Shown here: positions 1-7,550 of the stretch, in pieces | How the letters are laid out: each line of letters starts with the position of its first letter | Position numbering within the stretch: the stretch's first letter is position 1 | Assembly: GCA_014859305.1 (NCBI GenBank) | Contig: JACUUM010000028.1 | Coordinates: 1-34,378 of the forward strand | Source: Coriobacteriia bacterium | Lineage (GTDB): Bacteria > Actinomycetota > Coriobacteriia > Anaerosomatales > Kmv31 | DNA length: 34,378 nt | Direction of reading: 5' to 3' | Notes under the pieces: generated by a model | What the model was told of the DNA's origin: nothing | What the model saw: only the letters and a program-made list of their open reading frames with translations | The model's database searches: none | Translations under genes and position numbers: made by a program

Positions 1-1
1 G

Positions 2-319
2 GCGGACTTCGGGCTCGTCGCGCCCGTCGAAGGCGAGGAAGGGCCGGAGCTCAGGCGGGCTGACGTCGTGGTCGCCCACACCTGCTGGGACTTGCGCCGA
101 TTCGGAGTCGAGCCACGGCACCTCCGGATGTACGAGACCTTCGCGGAGCGGGAGGCCGCACTCTTCTCGCAGATCCTCATGCCCGCCTTCCGTCATCGCA
201 CCCCCGAGACGCGTCAGCGCCTGGTCGAGACGTTGGAGGACCTGACGAGGCTGGCCGAGGACCTGAAGCGCCGCCTGCTTCGGCGCTCTCTGGGCAAGGT
301 CTTCGAGGACGTCGTGTAG
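2..319 (+). CDS. ftsR: FtsR-like MerR-family regulator, C-terminal part (5' truncated by window)
   Basis: An open frame runs in from the left edge to TAG at 317-319, so the start and the DNA-binding domain lie outside. The visible 105 residues contain a short variable acidic segment, then a segment reading LRRFGVEPRHLRMYETFAER, then a basic helical tail. The 'EPRHLR-(R/M)Y...A-RE' block followed by a leucine/arginine-rich helix resembles the C-terminal half of the actinobacterial MerR-like regulator FtsR (Mycobacterium Rv1828 family), which activates ftsZ in corynebacteria. Because the MerR HTH cannot be seen, the family call rests on this C-terminal resemblance only. The next gene begins 7 nt downstream on the same strand, so it is probably co-transcribed. 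Confidence 0.68.
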   Translation, partial: ADFGLVAPVEGEEGPELRRADVVVAHTCWDLRRFGVEPRHLRMYETFAEREAALFSQILMPAFRHRTPETRQRLVETLEDLTRLAEDLKRRLLRRSLGKVFEDVV

Positions 320-325
320 GAGCCG

Positions 326-796
326 ATGACGTCAGGCAACCCCGATCGCCAGAACCGGCCCGAGGGAGCGCAACCCGGCGGGGCGCTCCAGGAGCTCCCG
401 TGCTCCGAGCGCGTGGCCGGGACCGCGTTCGCGCACCCGAGCGAGCGCGTCGCGGCGCAGATACTCGACTTCTACCGCATACGCTGGGACTACGAGCCGA
501 GGTCCTTCCCCATAGAGTGGGACCGCAGGGGCAACGTCATCGCCGCCTTCGCCCCGGACTTCTACTTGCCCGACCTCGACCTCTACATAGAGCTCACGAC
601 GATGAGCCAGAAGCTGGTCACAAGGAAGAACCGCAAGGTGAGGCGGCTCAAGGAGCTCTATCCCGAGATCAACATCAAGGTCTTCTACCAGCGGGACTTC
701 CGGAACCTCCTGCTGAAGTACGGTATCCCGGTGCGCGAACGGGCACATGCCGAGGGCGGCGGCCTGATCGCCCCTGCCGAGGACGACCGAGGGTGA
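326..796 (+). CDS. Conserved hypothetical protein, PD-(D/E)XK nuclease-like
   Basis: This is a 156-residue protein of unknown function. The first ~35 residues are low complexity. The core has a conserved-looking Glu in HPSERVAAQIL (E40), a beta hairpin with P77-D78, then E89-L-T91, followed by a lysine-rich helix (K96, K101, K104) and a final strand NIKVFYQRDF. The order Glu-helix, PD, ten residues, E-x-T, Lys matches the PD-(D/E)XK nuclease fold as seen in small T7-endonuclease-I/VRR-NUC-like proteins. That assignment is inference from motif order. An AGGAG sits just before ATG 326. Its TGA overlaps the GTG start of hpt, indicating translational coupling to purine salvage rather than to any recognisable restriction system. 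Confidence 0.7.
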   Translation: MTSGNPDRQNRPEGAQPGGALQELPCSERVAGTAFAHPSERVAAQILDFYRIRWDYEPRSFPIEWDRRGNVIAAFAPDFYLPDLDLYIELTTMSQKLVTRKNRKVRRLKELYPEINIKVFYQRDFRNLLLKYGIPVRERAHAEGGGLIAPAEDDRG

Positions 797-1344
797 CGCC
801 GCGCCGCGTGCTCCCGCCGCAGGTGGCCTCGGTGCTCATCGACGAGGACAGGTTGGCACGGCGCATCGCGGAGTTGGGTGAGAGGATCACGGCGGACTAC
901 GCGACTCGGCCCCCGTTGCTCGTCACCGTGCTGCGCGGGGGACTGTTCTTCCTCGCCGACCTGTGCCGCCACATCGACCTGCCCGTGCGCATCGACTTCA
1001 TGGCCGTCTCCGCGTACGAGCACGGGGCGCCGGGACAGGTGCGGATAACCAAGGACCTCGACGAACCGATCGAAGGCGTGCCCGTGCTCGTGGTCGAGGA
1101 CATCATCGACACGGGCCTCACCCTCAACTACGTCCTTCGGGTGCTGAGGCAGCGTAATCCCTCGAGCCTCGAGGTTTGCGCGCTGCTCGACAAGGACGTG
1201 CGCCGGATCGTCGACCTGCCGGTAGCCTACCGCGGCTTCCGTGTGCCCGACCGCTTCCTCGTGGGCTACGGTCTCGACCTCGACGGGAGGTTGCGGGCCC
1301 TGCCATACGTCGGCACGTTGCGTGAGGAGGCGCTGCGTGGATGA
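793..1344 (+). CDS. hpt: Hypoxanthine phosphoribosyltransferase
   Basis: A 183-residue type I phosphoribosyltransferase that converts hypoxanthine or guanine plus PRPP to IMP or GMP in purine salvage (cytoplasmic). Seen in sequence: an N-terminal 'LVTVLRGGLFFLADL' segment (PPi-binding loop), the flexible-loop region around AVSAYEHG, the PRPP-binding motif VLVVEDIIDTGLTL, and the C-terminal purine-contacting DKDVRR...FRVPDRFLVGYGLD block typical of HPRT. Length matches the family (about 175-185). The start chosen is GTG 793, which overlaps the preceding TGA (GTGA). A longer open frame exists upstream but runs through the preceding gene. apt follows on the same strand, so the two salvage enzymes are clustered. 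Confidence 0.95.
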   Translation: MTPRRVLPPQVASVLIDEDRLARRIAELGERITADYATRPPLLVTVLRGGLFFLADLCRHIDLPVRIDFMAVSAYEHGAPGQVRITKDLDEPIEGVPVLVVEDIIDTGLTLNYVLRVLRQRNPSSLEVCALLDKDVRRIVDLPVAYRGFRVPDRFLVGYGLDLDGRLRALPYVGTLREEALRG

Positions 1345-1461
1345 ACCGGCCACGGAGGCGCGCGAGGACTGGCGGTCGAGTGCCGGGTGCGGGTACCCTG
1401 GCCGAGGGGGACAGAGGGCGAGCAGGGCGGCCGCGGCCGCGACGCGACGATGGAGGTGTCC

Positions 1462-1977
1462 GTGAACCTCGAGGGCTACATCCGGGATATCCCCGACTTC
1501 CCGAAGGAAGGGATCCTCTTCAAGGACATCACCCCGCTGCTCGCCAGCGCGGAGGGTTTCCGGAAGGCCATCGACGTGCTGGCGGAGCACTACCGCGGCC
1601 GGGGGGTGACGAAGATCCTCGGCGCCGAGGCTCGAGGCTTCATCCTCGGCGGCGCGCTCGCCTACAAGATGGACGTCGGGTTCGTCCCCGCGCGCAAGCC
1701 GGGGAAGCTGCCCTTCCAGACCAGCGCGGCGACGTACGAGCTCGAGTACGGCTTCGACGCTCTCGAGATGCACAGCGACGCGCTCGGCCCTGATGACAAG
1801 GTTCTCGTGATCGACGACGTGCTCGCCACCGGCGGCACGGCGGCGGCCAAGGCCCAGCTGGTGCGCTCTTCGGGGGCGGAGGTCGTCGGCTTCGCGTTCC
1901 TCATCGAGCTCGACTCCCTGCACGGCCGGGAGAAGCTCGACGGCGCGGAGGTGCTCTCCCTGATCCACGTGGAGTGA
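1462..1977 (+). CDS. apt: Adenine phosphoribosyltransferase
   Basis: A 171-residue enzyme converting adenine plus PRPP to AMP. Diagnostic features are the N-terminal YIRDIPDFPKEGILFKDITPLL, written here only as a landmark (residues about 6-27), ILGAEARGFILGGALA (base/PPi loop), ARKPGKLPFQT, and the PRPP motif VLVIDDVLATGGTAAA. Start choice: GTG 1462 has a well-placed GGAGG (1452-1456) five bases upstream and gives the family's usual length. ATG 1450 would add four residues but has no Shine-Dalgarno. The 117-bp gap after hpt includes a TAnnnT hexamer (TACCCT, 1394-1399) without a convincing -35, so an independent promoter is possible but unproven. Confidence 0.95.
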   Translation: MNLEGYIRDIPDFPKEGILFKDITPLLASAEGFRKAIDVLAEHYRGRGVTKILGAEARGFILGGALAYKMDVGFVPARKPGKLPFQTSAATYELEYGFDALEMHSDALGPDDKVLVIDDVLATGGTAAAKAQLVRSSGAEVVGFAFLIELDSLHGREKLDGAEVLSLIHVE

Positions 1978-2090
1978 GGGGATTCGGAGCGGGGGCACCC
2001 CTCGCTTCGCTGGTTCCCGGCGCTTCGCTCGGGACGCCGCCGGACCCCGAGCCCTCCACGCGGCTCGCTTCGGGCCGGGACCTCGCGACC

Positions 2091-3200
2091 CTACTCGAGC
2101 GCGGTGACGACCTCCACGTGCACCCGCTCGACGCCGGAGAAGCCCAGCGCGCGGGCCGCCGCACGGGACAGGTCGAGGTCGCGGCCGGCGATGAACGGGC
2201 CGCGGTCGTTCACCACGACGATCACCCCCCGCCCCCCGCGGGTGAGGGCCAGCCTGGTCCCGAAGGCGAGTCCCCGTGACGCGCACGTGAGGTCGTTCTG
2301 GTTGAAGATCTGGCCGGAAGCGGTAGGACGGCCGTCGAACTCGTTGCCGTACCACGAGCAGACCGCCGTGTAGGTCTCGCCGGTGGTCCGGTACCTGCGC
2401 GGCTGGTACGCGGCGACCAGGTACGTGCGGTCCGCGTAAGGTTCCACCACAGCCTGCGCGGTGGGCACTGGCCGGCCTGCCGGGATGGAGCTCTCCCGCC
2501 ACGCCTGGCGCGTCTTGGCACGCTTCGCGCGATACGCGCGCAGTCGCTCACGCTCCTGCGCGGTGAGCTTGGCGACGAGCGCGTTCTGCTCGTCGCGCGC
2601 GCGGACCAGGTCGGCCTCACGCTGCCGCAGCAGGGCACGGAGCGTGACGTCTTGGGCTTTGAGGTCCTCGAGCGCGGCGGCTTGGTAGTCGGCCTCCGCC
2701 GCTGCCACCACGGCGTCGCGCAGTGCGCGGTTGTCGATCTCGGCGATGCGGGCGAGGAAGGCCATGCGCCTGAAGAGGTCACCGAGGCTCTCTGCGGAGA
2801 GCAGCAGCGACACCGGTTCCATCGCCGTGGACTTGTACATCGCGACGAAGCGCTCGGACAGGCCCCGTCGGGCCTCCTGCAGGCGCGCGGCGGCTTCGAC
2901 CAGCACCTCCTGCTGGCGGAAGATGCGCTCGTTCGTGACGCGGATCCGGGTCTCGAGCGCGACGCGGTCGGCGCGGATCTCCTCGACGAGCTCCTCCAGC
3001 TTGAGGGCGCGGTCGGTCGCCTGCTCCAGGGTGGGGGGCACGCTTCCCTCGCCGGAACCTTCCGTCGGCACCGTCGCGCTCAGCGACGAGGGCGGCGGCG
3101 CGGCACTCGCCAGCGGCGACGACGCCGCGGCAGCGACCGAGAGCGCCAGCGTGCAGGCGATCGGACCGAGCGCAGGGAGGACAGGAAGGCGTCGCCGCAT
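2091..3200 (-). CDS. Secreted coiled-coil protein with C-terminal RlpA-like double-psi beta-barrel
   Basis: A 369-residue protein with a basic N-terminus and hydrophobic signal peptide (residues 1-34). It has an Ala/Glu/Arg-rich coiled coil (about 57-235) and an RlpA-type double-psi beta-barrel (about 280-366) with SWYGNEFDGRPTASG, LAFGTRLALT, NDRGPFIAGR and DLSRAAA. RlpA proteins act in the envelope, some as lytic transglycosylases on naked glycan. Residues corresponding to catalytic Glu and His in classical RlpA appear as Gln (TASGQ) and Ser (TCASRG), while the Asp of NDRGP is kept. It may therefore bind or be differently active, an inference from memory of the family. The coiled coil contains a 'MYKS...LL...DL..R...LARI' block also present in the divergent NlpC/P60 gene. 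ATG 3200 is chosen because AGGAGG lies ten bases upstream and the signal peptide follows. Confidence 0.85.
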   Translation of the reverse strand: MRRRLPVLPALGPIACTLALSVAAAASSPLASAAPPPSSLSATVPTEGSGEGSVPPTLEQATDRALKLEELVEEIRADRVALETRIRVTNERIFRQQEVLVEAAARLQEARRGLSERFVAMYKSTAMEPVSLLLSAESLGDLFRRMAFLARIAEIDNRALRDAVVAAAEADYQAAALEDLKAQDVTLRALLRQREADLVRARDEQNALVAKLTAQERERLRAYRAKRAKTRQAWRESSIPAGRPVPTAQAVVEPYADRTYLVAAYQPRRYRTTGETYTAVCSWYGNEFDGRPTASGQIFNQNDLTCASRGLAFGTRLALTRGGRGVIVVVNDRGPFIAGRDLDLSRAAARALGFSGVERVHVEVVTALE

Positions 3201-3373
3201 CCCGTTGGTGCCTCCTCGGTCGCTTCCGTCTACAGCCGTCCGGCCGGATGGTCGATACAGCGGAAGGGCAGGCCGATCACTGGGTATGGTAGCATCTTCC
3301 TGCCCGGTCCCGCGCGGGGTCCCCTCTCGCGCGGCCTCCCGAAGAAGCACGAGACGCAGCCGGAGGTGGGGCG

Positions 3374-4510
3374 GTGGGAAGCAGGCGCGGACGCGCGGCG
3401 TGTTCGGCGTGTGCGCTCGCCTTGGCCGCGCTGCTCACCGCGTCTCCTCCGGCGTCCGCCGCTCCGGGCACCCCGGAGATCCGCGCCAAGCAGGGCGAGG
3501 CGTCCGGCGCACGCCGTGCGCTCGACGAGATGGCCGCGGACCTCGAGGAGCGCGTCGAGGAGTACGTCGCCCTCACCGAGCAGCTCGACGTCACCCGCCG
3601 CGCGATCGAGAGCACCCAGGACGAGCTCGCCGAAGCCGCTTCGGAGCGCGACGCGGCGAGGGGCCGGCTCGGCGAGCGGGCAGCCGGGATCTACAAGTCC
3701 GGCGGGCTGGACTTCGTGCAGGTGTTGCTGGGCACCACCTCGTTCCCCGACCTGATAGCCAGACTCGACCTCCTTGCCCGCGTCGGTAGCCAGGACGCCC
3801 GGCTCCTGCGGACGGTCGAGACGGCGGTCCGCCGGGTCGAGGCCGCCGAGGACGCGCTGCGCTCGCGCGAGGCGGAACAGGTGACGCTGCGCGCCAACGC
3901 GCTCGTCAAGAAGCAGGCGATCGAGGCGGCCGTGAAGCGGCAGGGCGAGTACGTCTCCACCCTCGACACCGAGGTGAGACGTCTGGTGGCCGAGGAGGAG
4001 GAGCGACAGCGCCGGCTGGCCGAGGAGCGGGCTCGAGCCGCGGCGGAGGCCGCCGCCAGGCGGGCGGCCGAGAGGGCGGCGGCAGGCGGTGTCCCGGAAC
4101 CTGCGGCCGACCTCGAGGGTCTGCCCCCGGGGCATCCCGAGGTCGTCGACGTCGCGTTGCGCTATCTCGGCGTGCCCTACCTGTGGGGCGGCTCGACCCC
4201 CGAGGGCTTCGACTGCTCGGGGCTCGTCCAGTACTGCTACGCGCGGATCGGCATCCCCCTGCCCAGGACGAGCCGCTCCCAGTACCTCGCCGGGTCGCAC
4301 ATCCCGAGCGACCGCCTCGACCTGCTCCGACCCGGCGACCTGGTCTTCTTCGGCCGGGACGGTGACCCGTCGCGCGTCCACCACGTCGGCATCTACTCCG
4401 GAGACGGCGGCTTCGTGCACGCGCCGGCGAGGGGCGACGTCGTGAGGGTCTCATCGCTCACGGAGCGGATCGCCGAGCGGGGGGATTACGTCGGCGCCTC
4501 CCGCTTCTGA
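3374..4510 (+). CDS. Secreted NlpC/P60 peptidoglycan peptidase with coiled-coil N-terminus
   Basis: A 378-residue protein with a signal peptide (1-30), long coiled coil (about 38-235, ending in an Ala/Arg/Glu-rich helix) and NlpC/P60 domain (about 253-378). The papain-like triad is visible as Cys281 in FDCSGLVQ, His337 in HHVGIY and His349 in FVHAP. NlpC/P60 enzymes cleave stem peptides (D-Glu-meso-DAP bonds) in the wall, and meso-DAP synthesis genes are present in this window. The architecture parallels PcsB/RipA/CwlO-type hydrolases whose coiled coil holds the enzyme inactive until engaged by a division complex. That regulation is inferred. Start GTG 3374 has GGAGGTG just upstream. The gene is divergent from the RlpA-like gene with a 173-bp gap. 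Confidence 0.93.
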   Translation: MGSRRGRAACSACALALAALLTASPPASAAPGTPEIRAKQGEASGARRALDEMAADLEERVEEYVALTEQLDVTRRAIESTQDELAEAASERDAARGRLGERAAGIYKSGGLDFVQVLLGTTSFPDLIARLDLLARVGSQDARLLRTVETAVRRVEAAEDALRSREAEQVTLRANALVKKQAIEAAVKRQGEYVSTLDTEVRRLVAEEEERQRRLAEERARAAAEAAARRAAERAAAGGVPEPAADLEGLPPGHPEVVDVALRYLGVPYLWGGSTPEGFDCSGLVQYCYARIGIPLPRTSRSQYLAGSHIPSDRLDLLRPGDLVFFGRDGDPSRVHHVGIYSGDGGFVHAPARGDVVRVSSLTERIAERGDYVGASRF

Positions 4511-4613
4511 GAGCCGCCGGCCTCACGCCCACCGGTCCTGCGCCGCCCGCCGCGCCCGCTGCGCCGTCCGACCGTCCTGAGGCCCCCGACCAGGGCCCTG
4601 ACACGGTGCTTCG

Positions 4614-4622
4614 TGGTATCAT
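4614..4622 (+). promoter_or_regulatory. Possible extended -10 element for the ior operon
   Basis: TGGTATCAT reads as an extended -10 (TGn plus TATCAT) about 75 nt before the iorA start. CTGACA at 4598-4603 resembles a -35 but is only 13 bp away, too close for a standard promoter. Only the -10 is credible. Confidence 0.3.
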
Positions 4623-4704
4623 CCGGCCACCACGGATCGCGCTCCTTTCGGGACGGGACGCAGCACGGCGGCGGCCCGCCCGACCCCCCTCGGAAGGAGA
4701 CCTG

Positions 4705-6456
4705 TTGGCCCGATCGCTCCTCTCGGGCAACGAGGCCGTCGCGCGCGGCGCCTGGGAGGCGGGCGCGCTCGTCGGCGTCGGATATCCCGGCACGCCTTCG
4801 ACCGAGGTCCTCGAAGCGTTCGCGTGCATGCCCGGTGTGTACGCCGAGTGGGCGCCCAACGAGAAGGTCGCGCTCGAGGTCGCCGCGGGATCCAGCCTCG
4901 GCGGGGTGCGCACGCTCGTGACGATGAAGCACGTGGGGCTGAACGTGGCCGCCGATCCCTTGCTCACGCTCTCGCACACCGGTGTCGGGGCCGGGCTGGT
5001 GCTGCTCGTGGCCGACGACCCCGGCATGCACTCCTCCCAGAACGAGCAGGACTCGCGCAACTACGCGGCCTTCGCCAAGGTGCCGCTGCTCGAGCCCTCC
5101 GACAGTGCCGAGGCGCTGGCGCACGTCAGGCTCGCGTTCGACTTGTCCGAGCGGTTCGACCTACCGGTGATCCTTCGCTCGACGACTCGCGTGGCGCACT
5201 CGAAGGGGCTCGTCGGCACCGAGGACCGCGAGGAGCGCGAGCGCGTGCCGTACGAGAAGCGGCCCGAGAAGTGGGTGATGATGCCGGGCAACGCGCGGGT
5301 CCGGCGCCTCGAGCTCGACGAGCGCATCGGAAGGGTGCGCGAGTGGGCGGAGGGGTCTGGCGTCCACACGGAGGTTCCCGGCGGGGGTCCCGTCGGCGTC
5401 GTCACGTCGGGAGTGTGCTACCACCACGTCCGCGAAGCGCTGCCCGGGGCGCCGGTGCTGAAGCTCTCGCTCACATGGCCGCTCCCGCTGGCCGTCGTCC
5501 GGGACTTCGCCGAACGCGTCCGCCGCGTGGCGGTGGTCGAGGAGGCCGACGACTTCCTGGCGCGCGGGCTCAGGGCGGCGGGGATCGACGTCGCCGACGT
5601 GCCGCTTCCCGCCGCCGGCGAACTGACCCCGCGAAAGGTGGCCGCCGCGTTCGGCGCGACGGTCGTCCCGGCGCGCGCGGCCCTCGACGACCTGCCCCCG
5701 AGACCTCCGCTGATGTGCCCCGGCTGCCCGCACCGCGGCGTGTTCCATGCGCTGCGCAGGATGCGTGCCGTCGTGACCGGCGACATCGGATGCTACACCC
5801 TGGGCGCGCTGCCGCCGCTCGCCGCGATGGACACGTGCGTGTGCATGGGGGCCAGCATCGGCATGGCCCACGGCCTGTCGCTGGCCGGAGAGGCCTCGCG
5901 ACCCGTCGTCGCGGTGATCGGCGACTCGACCTTCGCCCACAGCGGCGTCACCGGCTTGATGGACCTCTCGTACAACCGAGGGAACGCCACCGTCGTGGTG
6001 CTGGACAACCGGGTAACGGCCATGACCGGGCAGCAGGACAACCCGCTCACGGGCCGGACCCTGATGGGCGAGAGCACCGTGGAGGTCGACGTGCCGGCGC
6101 TGGCGCGGGCCTTGGGCATCGCGGACGTGACCCGGGTGGACCCGTTCGACCTTCCCGCTACCGAGAGCGCGCTGCGTGCGGCCGTGGAGTCTCCGGGACC
6201 ATCCGTGATCGTCGTCAAGGGCGAGTGCGCCCTGCTGGCGCGCGAGCACGCGGAGCCCTTCGGGGTCGACGAGGAGCTCTGTACGGCATGCGCCGTCTGC
6301 ATCCGCCTCGGGTGTCCCGCCATCTCCAAGGAGTCCTCCGGCAAGGCGGCCATCGACGCCGAGCTGTGCGTGGGGTGCGCCCAGTGCGTGCAGGTCTGCA
6401 AGTACGAGGCGATCGTGGCGACCGGCCCGGCGTGCGACGTCGGAGAGCTCCGATGA
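4705..6456 (+). CDS. iorA: Indolepyruvate ferredoxin oxidoreductase, alpha subunit
   Basis: A 583-residue thiamine-diphosphate enzyme subunit that oxidatively decarboxylates aryl-pyruvates (from Trp, Phe, Tyr) to aryl-acetyl-CoA, passing electrons to ferredoxin. Seen: N-terminal pyrimidine-domain start LLSGNEAVARGAWEAG and GYPGTPSTEVLE; MCPGCPHRG; the TPP motif GDST(F) with a downstream Asn in LDNRVTAMTG; and two C-terminal [4Fe-4S] sites, C-x2-C-x2-C-x4-CP (CTACAVCIRLGCP) and C-x2-C-x2-C-x3-C (CVGCAQCVQVCK). Start TTG 4705 is preferred: GGAAGGAG lies five bases upstream and the protein then begins at the family's usual position. Further upstream codons lack family similarity. The 3' end overlaps iorB by ATGA. 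The complex is oxygen-sensitive, pointing to anaerobic metabolism. Confidence 0.95.
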   Translation: MARSLLSGNEAVARGAWEAGALVGVGYPGTPSTEVLEAFACMPGVYAEWAPNEKVALEVAAGSSLGGVRTLVTMKHVGLNVAADPLLTLSHTGVGAGLVLLVADDPGMHSSQNEQDSRNYAAFAKVPLLEPSDSAEALAHVRLAFDLSERFDLPVILRSTTRVAHSKGLVGTEDREERERVPYEKRPEKWVMMPGNARVRRLELDERIGRVREWAEGSGVHTEVPGGGPVGVVTSGVCYHHVREALPGAPVLKLSLTWPLPLAVVRDFAERVRRVAVVEEADDFLARGLRAAGIDVADVPLPAAGELTPRKVAAAFGATVVPARAALDDLPPRPPLMCPGCPHRGVFHALRRMRAVVTGDIGCYTLGALPPLAAMDTCVCMGASIGMAHGLSLAGEASRPVVAVIGDSTFAHSGVTGLMDLSYNRGNATVVVLDNRVTAMTGQQDNPLTGRTLMGESTVEVDVPALARALGIADVTRVDPFDLPATESALRAAVESPGPSVIVVKGECALLAREHAEPFGVDEELCTACAVCIRLGCPAISKESSGKAAIDAELCVGCAQCVQVCKYEAIVATGPACDVGELR

Positions 6457-7040
6457 GCGTCACGACCGTCGTGCTCGCCGGCGTCGGTGGGCAGGGGACG
6501 ATACTGGCGGGCGACGTGCTCGCCAAGGTCGCGGCGGCCGCGGGGTTGGACGTGAAGCTCTCCGAGGTCCACGGGATGGCGCAGCGAGGCGGGTCCGTGG
6601 ACACGGTCGTCCGCTTCGGCGAGGAGGTCTTCTCGCCGGTGACGGATGCCGGCGGCGCCGACCATCTCGTCGCCTTCGAGCTCATCGAGGCGGCACGCCG
6701 CCTGCCCCTGCTCAAACCCGGAGGGCGGCTCTTCGTCAACCCGAGGACGATCGAGCCGCTGCCGGTGCTCATCGGCGAGCTGCCGCCGCCGGAGGGCCTG
6801 GAGGCGGTGCTGGCCGGCGAGGGCGCCGTCTTCATCGACGCGGACGTGCTCGCGTGCCAGGCCGGGAGTCCGAAGTCGGCCAACATCGTGCTGCTCGGCG
6901 CGGTTTCCACCGGCCTGGGTTTCGCCGAGGAGCTGTGGCGAGAGGTCATCGCCGCCCGCGTCCCGTCGAGCACGCTGCAGGCGAACCTGCGGGCGTTCGC
7001 GCTGGGCCGGGAGGCATGCATGAGGGGGGAGTGCGCGTGA
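6453..7040 (+). CDS. iorB: Indolepyruvate ferredoxin oxidoreductase, beta subunit
   Basis: A 195-residue gamma-type pyruvate:ferredoxin oxidoreductase domain, the partner of IorA. The N-terminal glycine-rich VVLAGVGGQGTILAGDVLAK and the HGMAQRGGSVDTVVRFG segment are hallmarks of this family. It completes the cytoplasmic heterodimer unit that uses TPP, CoA and ferredoxin. Start ATG 6453 overlaps the TGA of iorA, and its own TGA overlaps the GTG of the ACT gene, so translation of all three is likely coupled. Length is normal for the family (about 190-200). Confidence 0.95.
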   Translation: MSVTTVVLAGVGGQGTILAGDVLAKVAAAAGLDVKLSEVHGMAQRGGSVDTVVRFGEEVFSPVTDAGGADHLVAFELIEAARRLPLLKPGGRLFVNPRTIEPLPVLIGELPPPEGLEAVLAGEGAVFIDADVLACQAGSPKSANIVLLGAVSTGLGFAEELWREVIAARVPSSTLQANLRAFALGREACMRGECA

Positions 7041-7453
7041 AGGTCAGGCAGCTGTCGGTGTTCATCGAGAACAAGGCGGGGCGGGTGAGCGAGGTCACGG
7101 GGCTGCTCGGAGAAGCGGGCGTGAACATCCGTGGCTTCTCGGTCTCCGACACGGCCGACTACGGGATCCTGCGCCTCGTCGTGGACAAGCCCGACGAGGC
7201 CGTCGGGAAGCTGCGCGGCAGCGGCTTCACGGTCAAGGAGAGCGACGTCATCTGCATCGACGTGCCCGACCGGCCGGGCGGCCTGGCGGAGGTGCTGCGC
7301 GTCGTGTCGGAGGCGGGTGTCAACATCGAGTACGTCTACTCGCTGGTCTCGACGTACGTGGTCCTCAACGTCGCGGACCCCGACAGGGCCCTGGGCCTGC
7401 TGGAGGACCGGCCCGTGCGGCTGATCTCGCAGGAGGAGATCGCGCGGGTCTGA
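7037..7453 (+). CDS. Tandem ACT-domain protein
   Basis: A 138-residue protein made of two ACT domains, each starting with a beta strand followed by a 'GRVSEVTGLLGEAGVNIRGF' type helix: residues about 4-66 (LSVFIENKAGRVSEV) and 71-136 (ICIDVPDRPGGLAEVL...AGVNIEYVYS). ACT domains bind amino acids. Stand-alone tandem ACT proteins are commonly encoded beside iorAB and phenylacetate-CoA ligase genes, where they probably sense an aromatic or branched-chain amino acid. No catalytic or DNA-binding domain is attached, so its output is unknown. Start GTG 7037 overlaps the iorB stop. A 97-bp gap separates it from the binding-protein gene. Confidence 0.92.
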   Translation: MKVRQLSVFIENKAGRVSEVTGLLGEAGVNIRGFSVSDTADYGILRLVVDKPDEAVGKLRGSGFTVKESDVICIDVPDRPGGLAEVLRVVSEAGVNIEYVYSLVSTYVVLNVADPDRALGLLEDRPVRLISQEEIARV

Positions 7454-7550
7454 GCGTAGGTGGTTCGTTCGGTATGAGGGCGCGGTCCTCGCCGGACGCC
7501 GCGGTTGCAGGAAGTGTAAGAAGCACGGTGACAAGGACAGGGGTGAAGAG

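Noticed and set aside
1978-2090. Possible bidirectional terminator between apt and the RlpA-like gene
   Set aside because: Only short, imperfect GC-rich repeats (CGCTTCGCT-like) are present, with no clear stem or T-run, so no feature was called.
685-2502. 605-residue open frame on the - strand over the PD-(D/E)XK-like gene, hpt and apt
   Set aside because: High GC makes long antisense frames common. This one is rich in Arg/His/Pro without domain character, and it lies opposite three well-supported genes.
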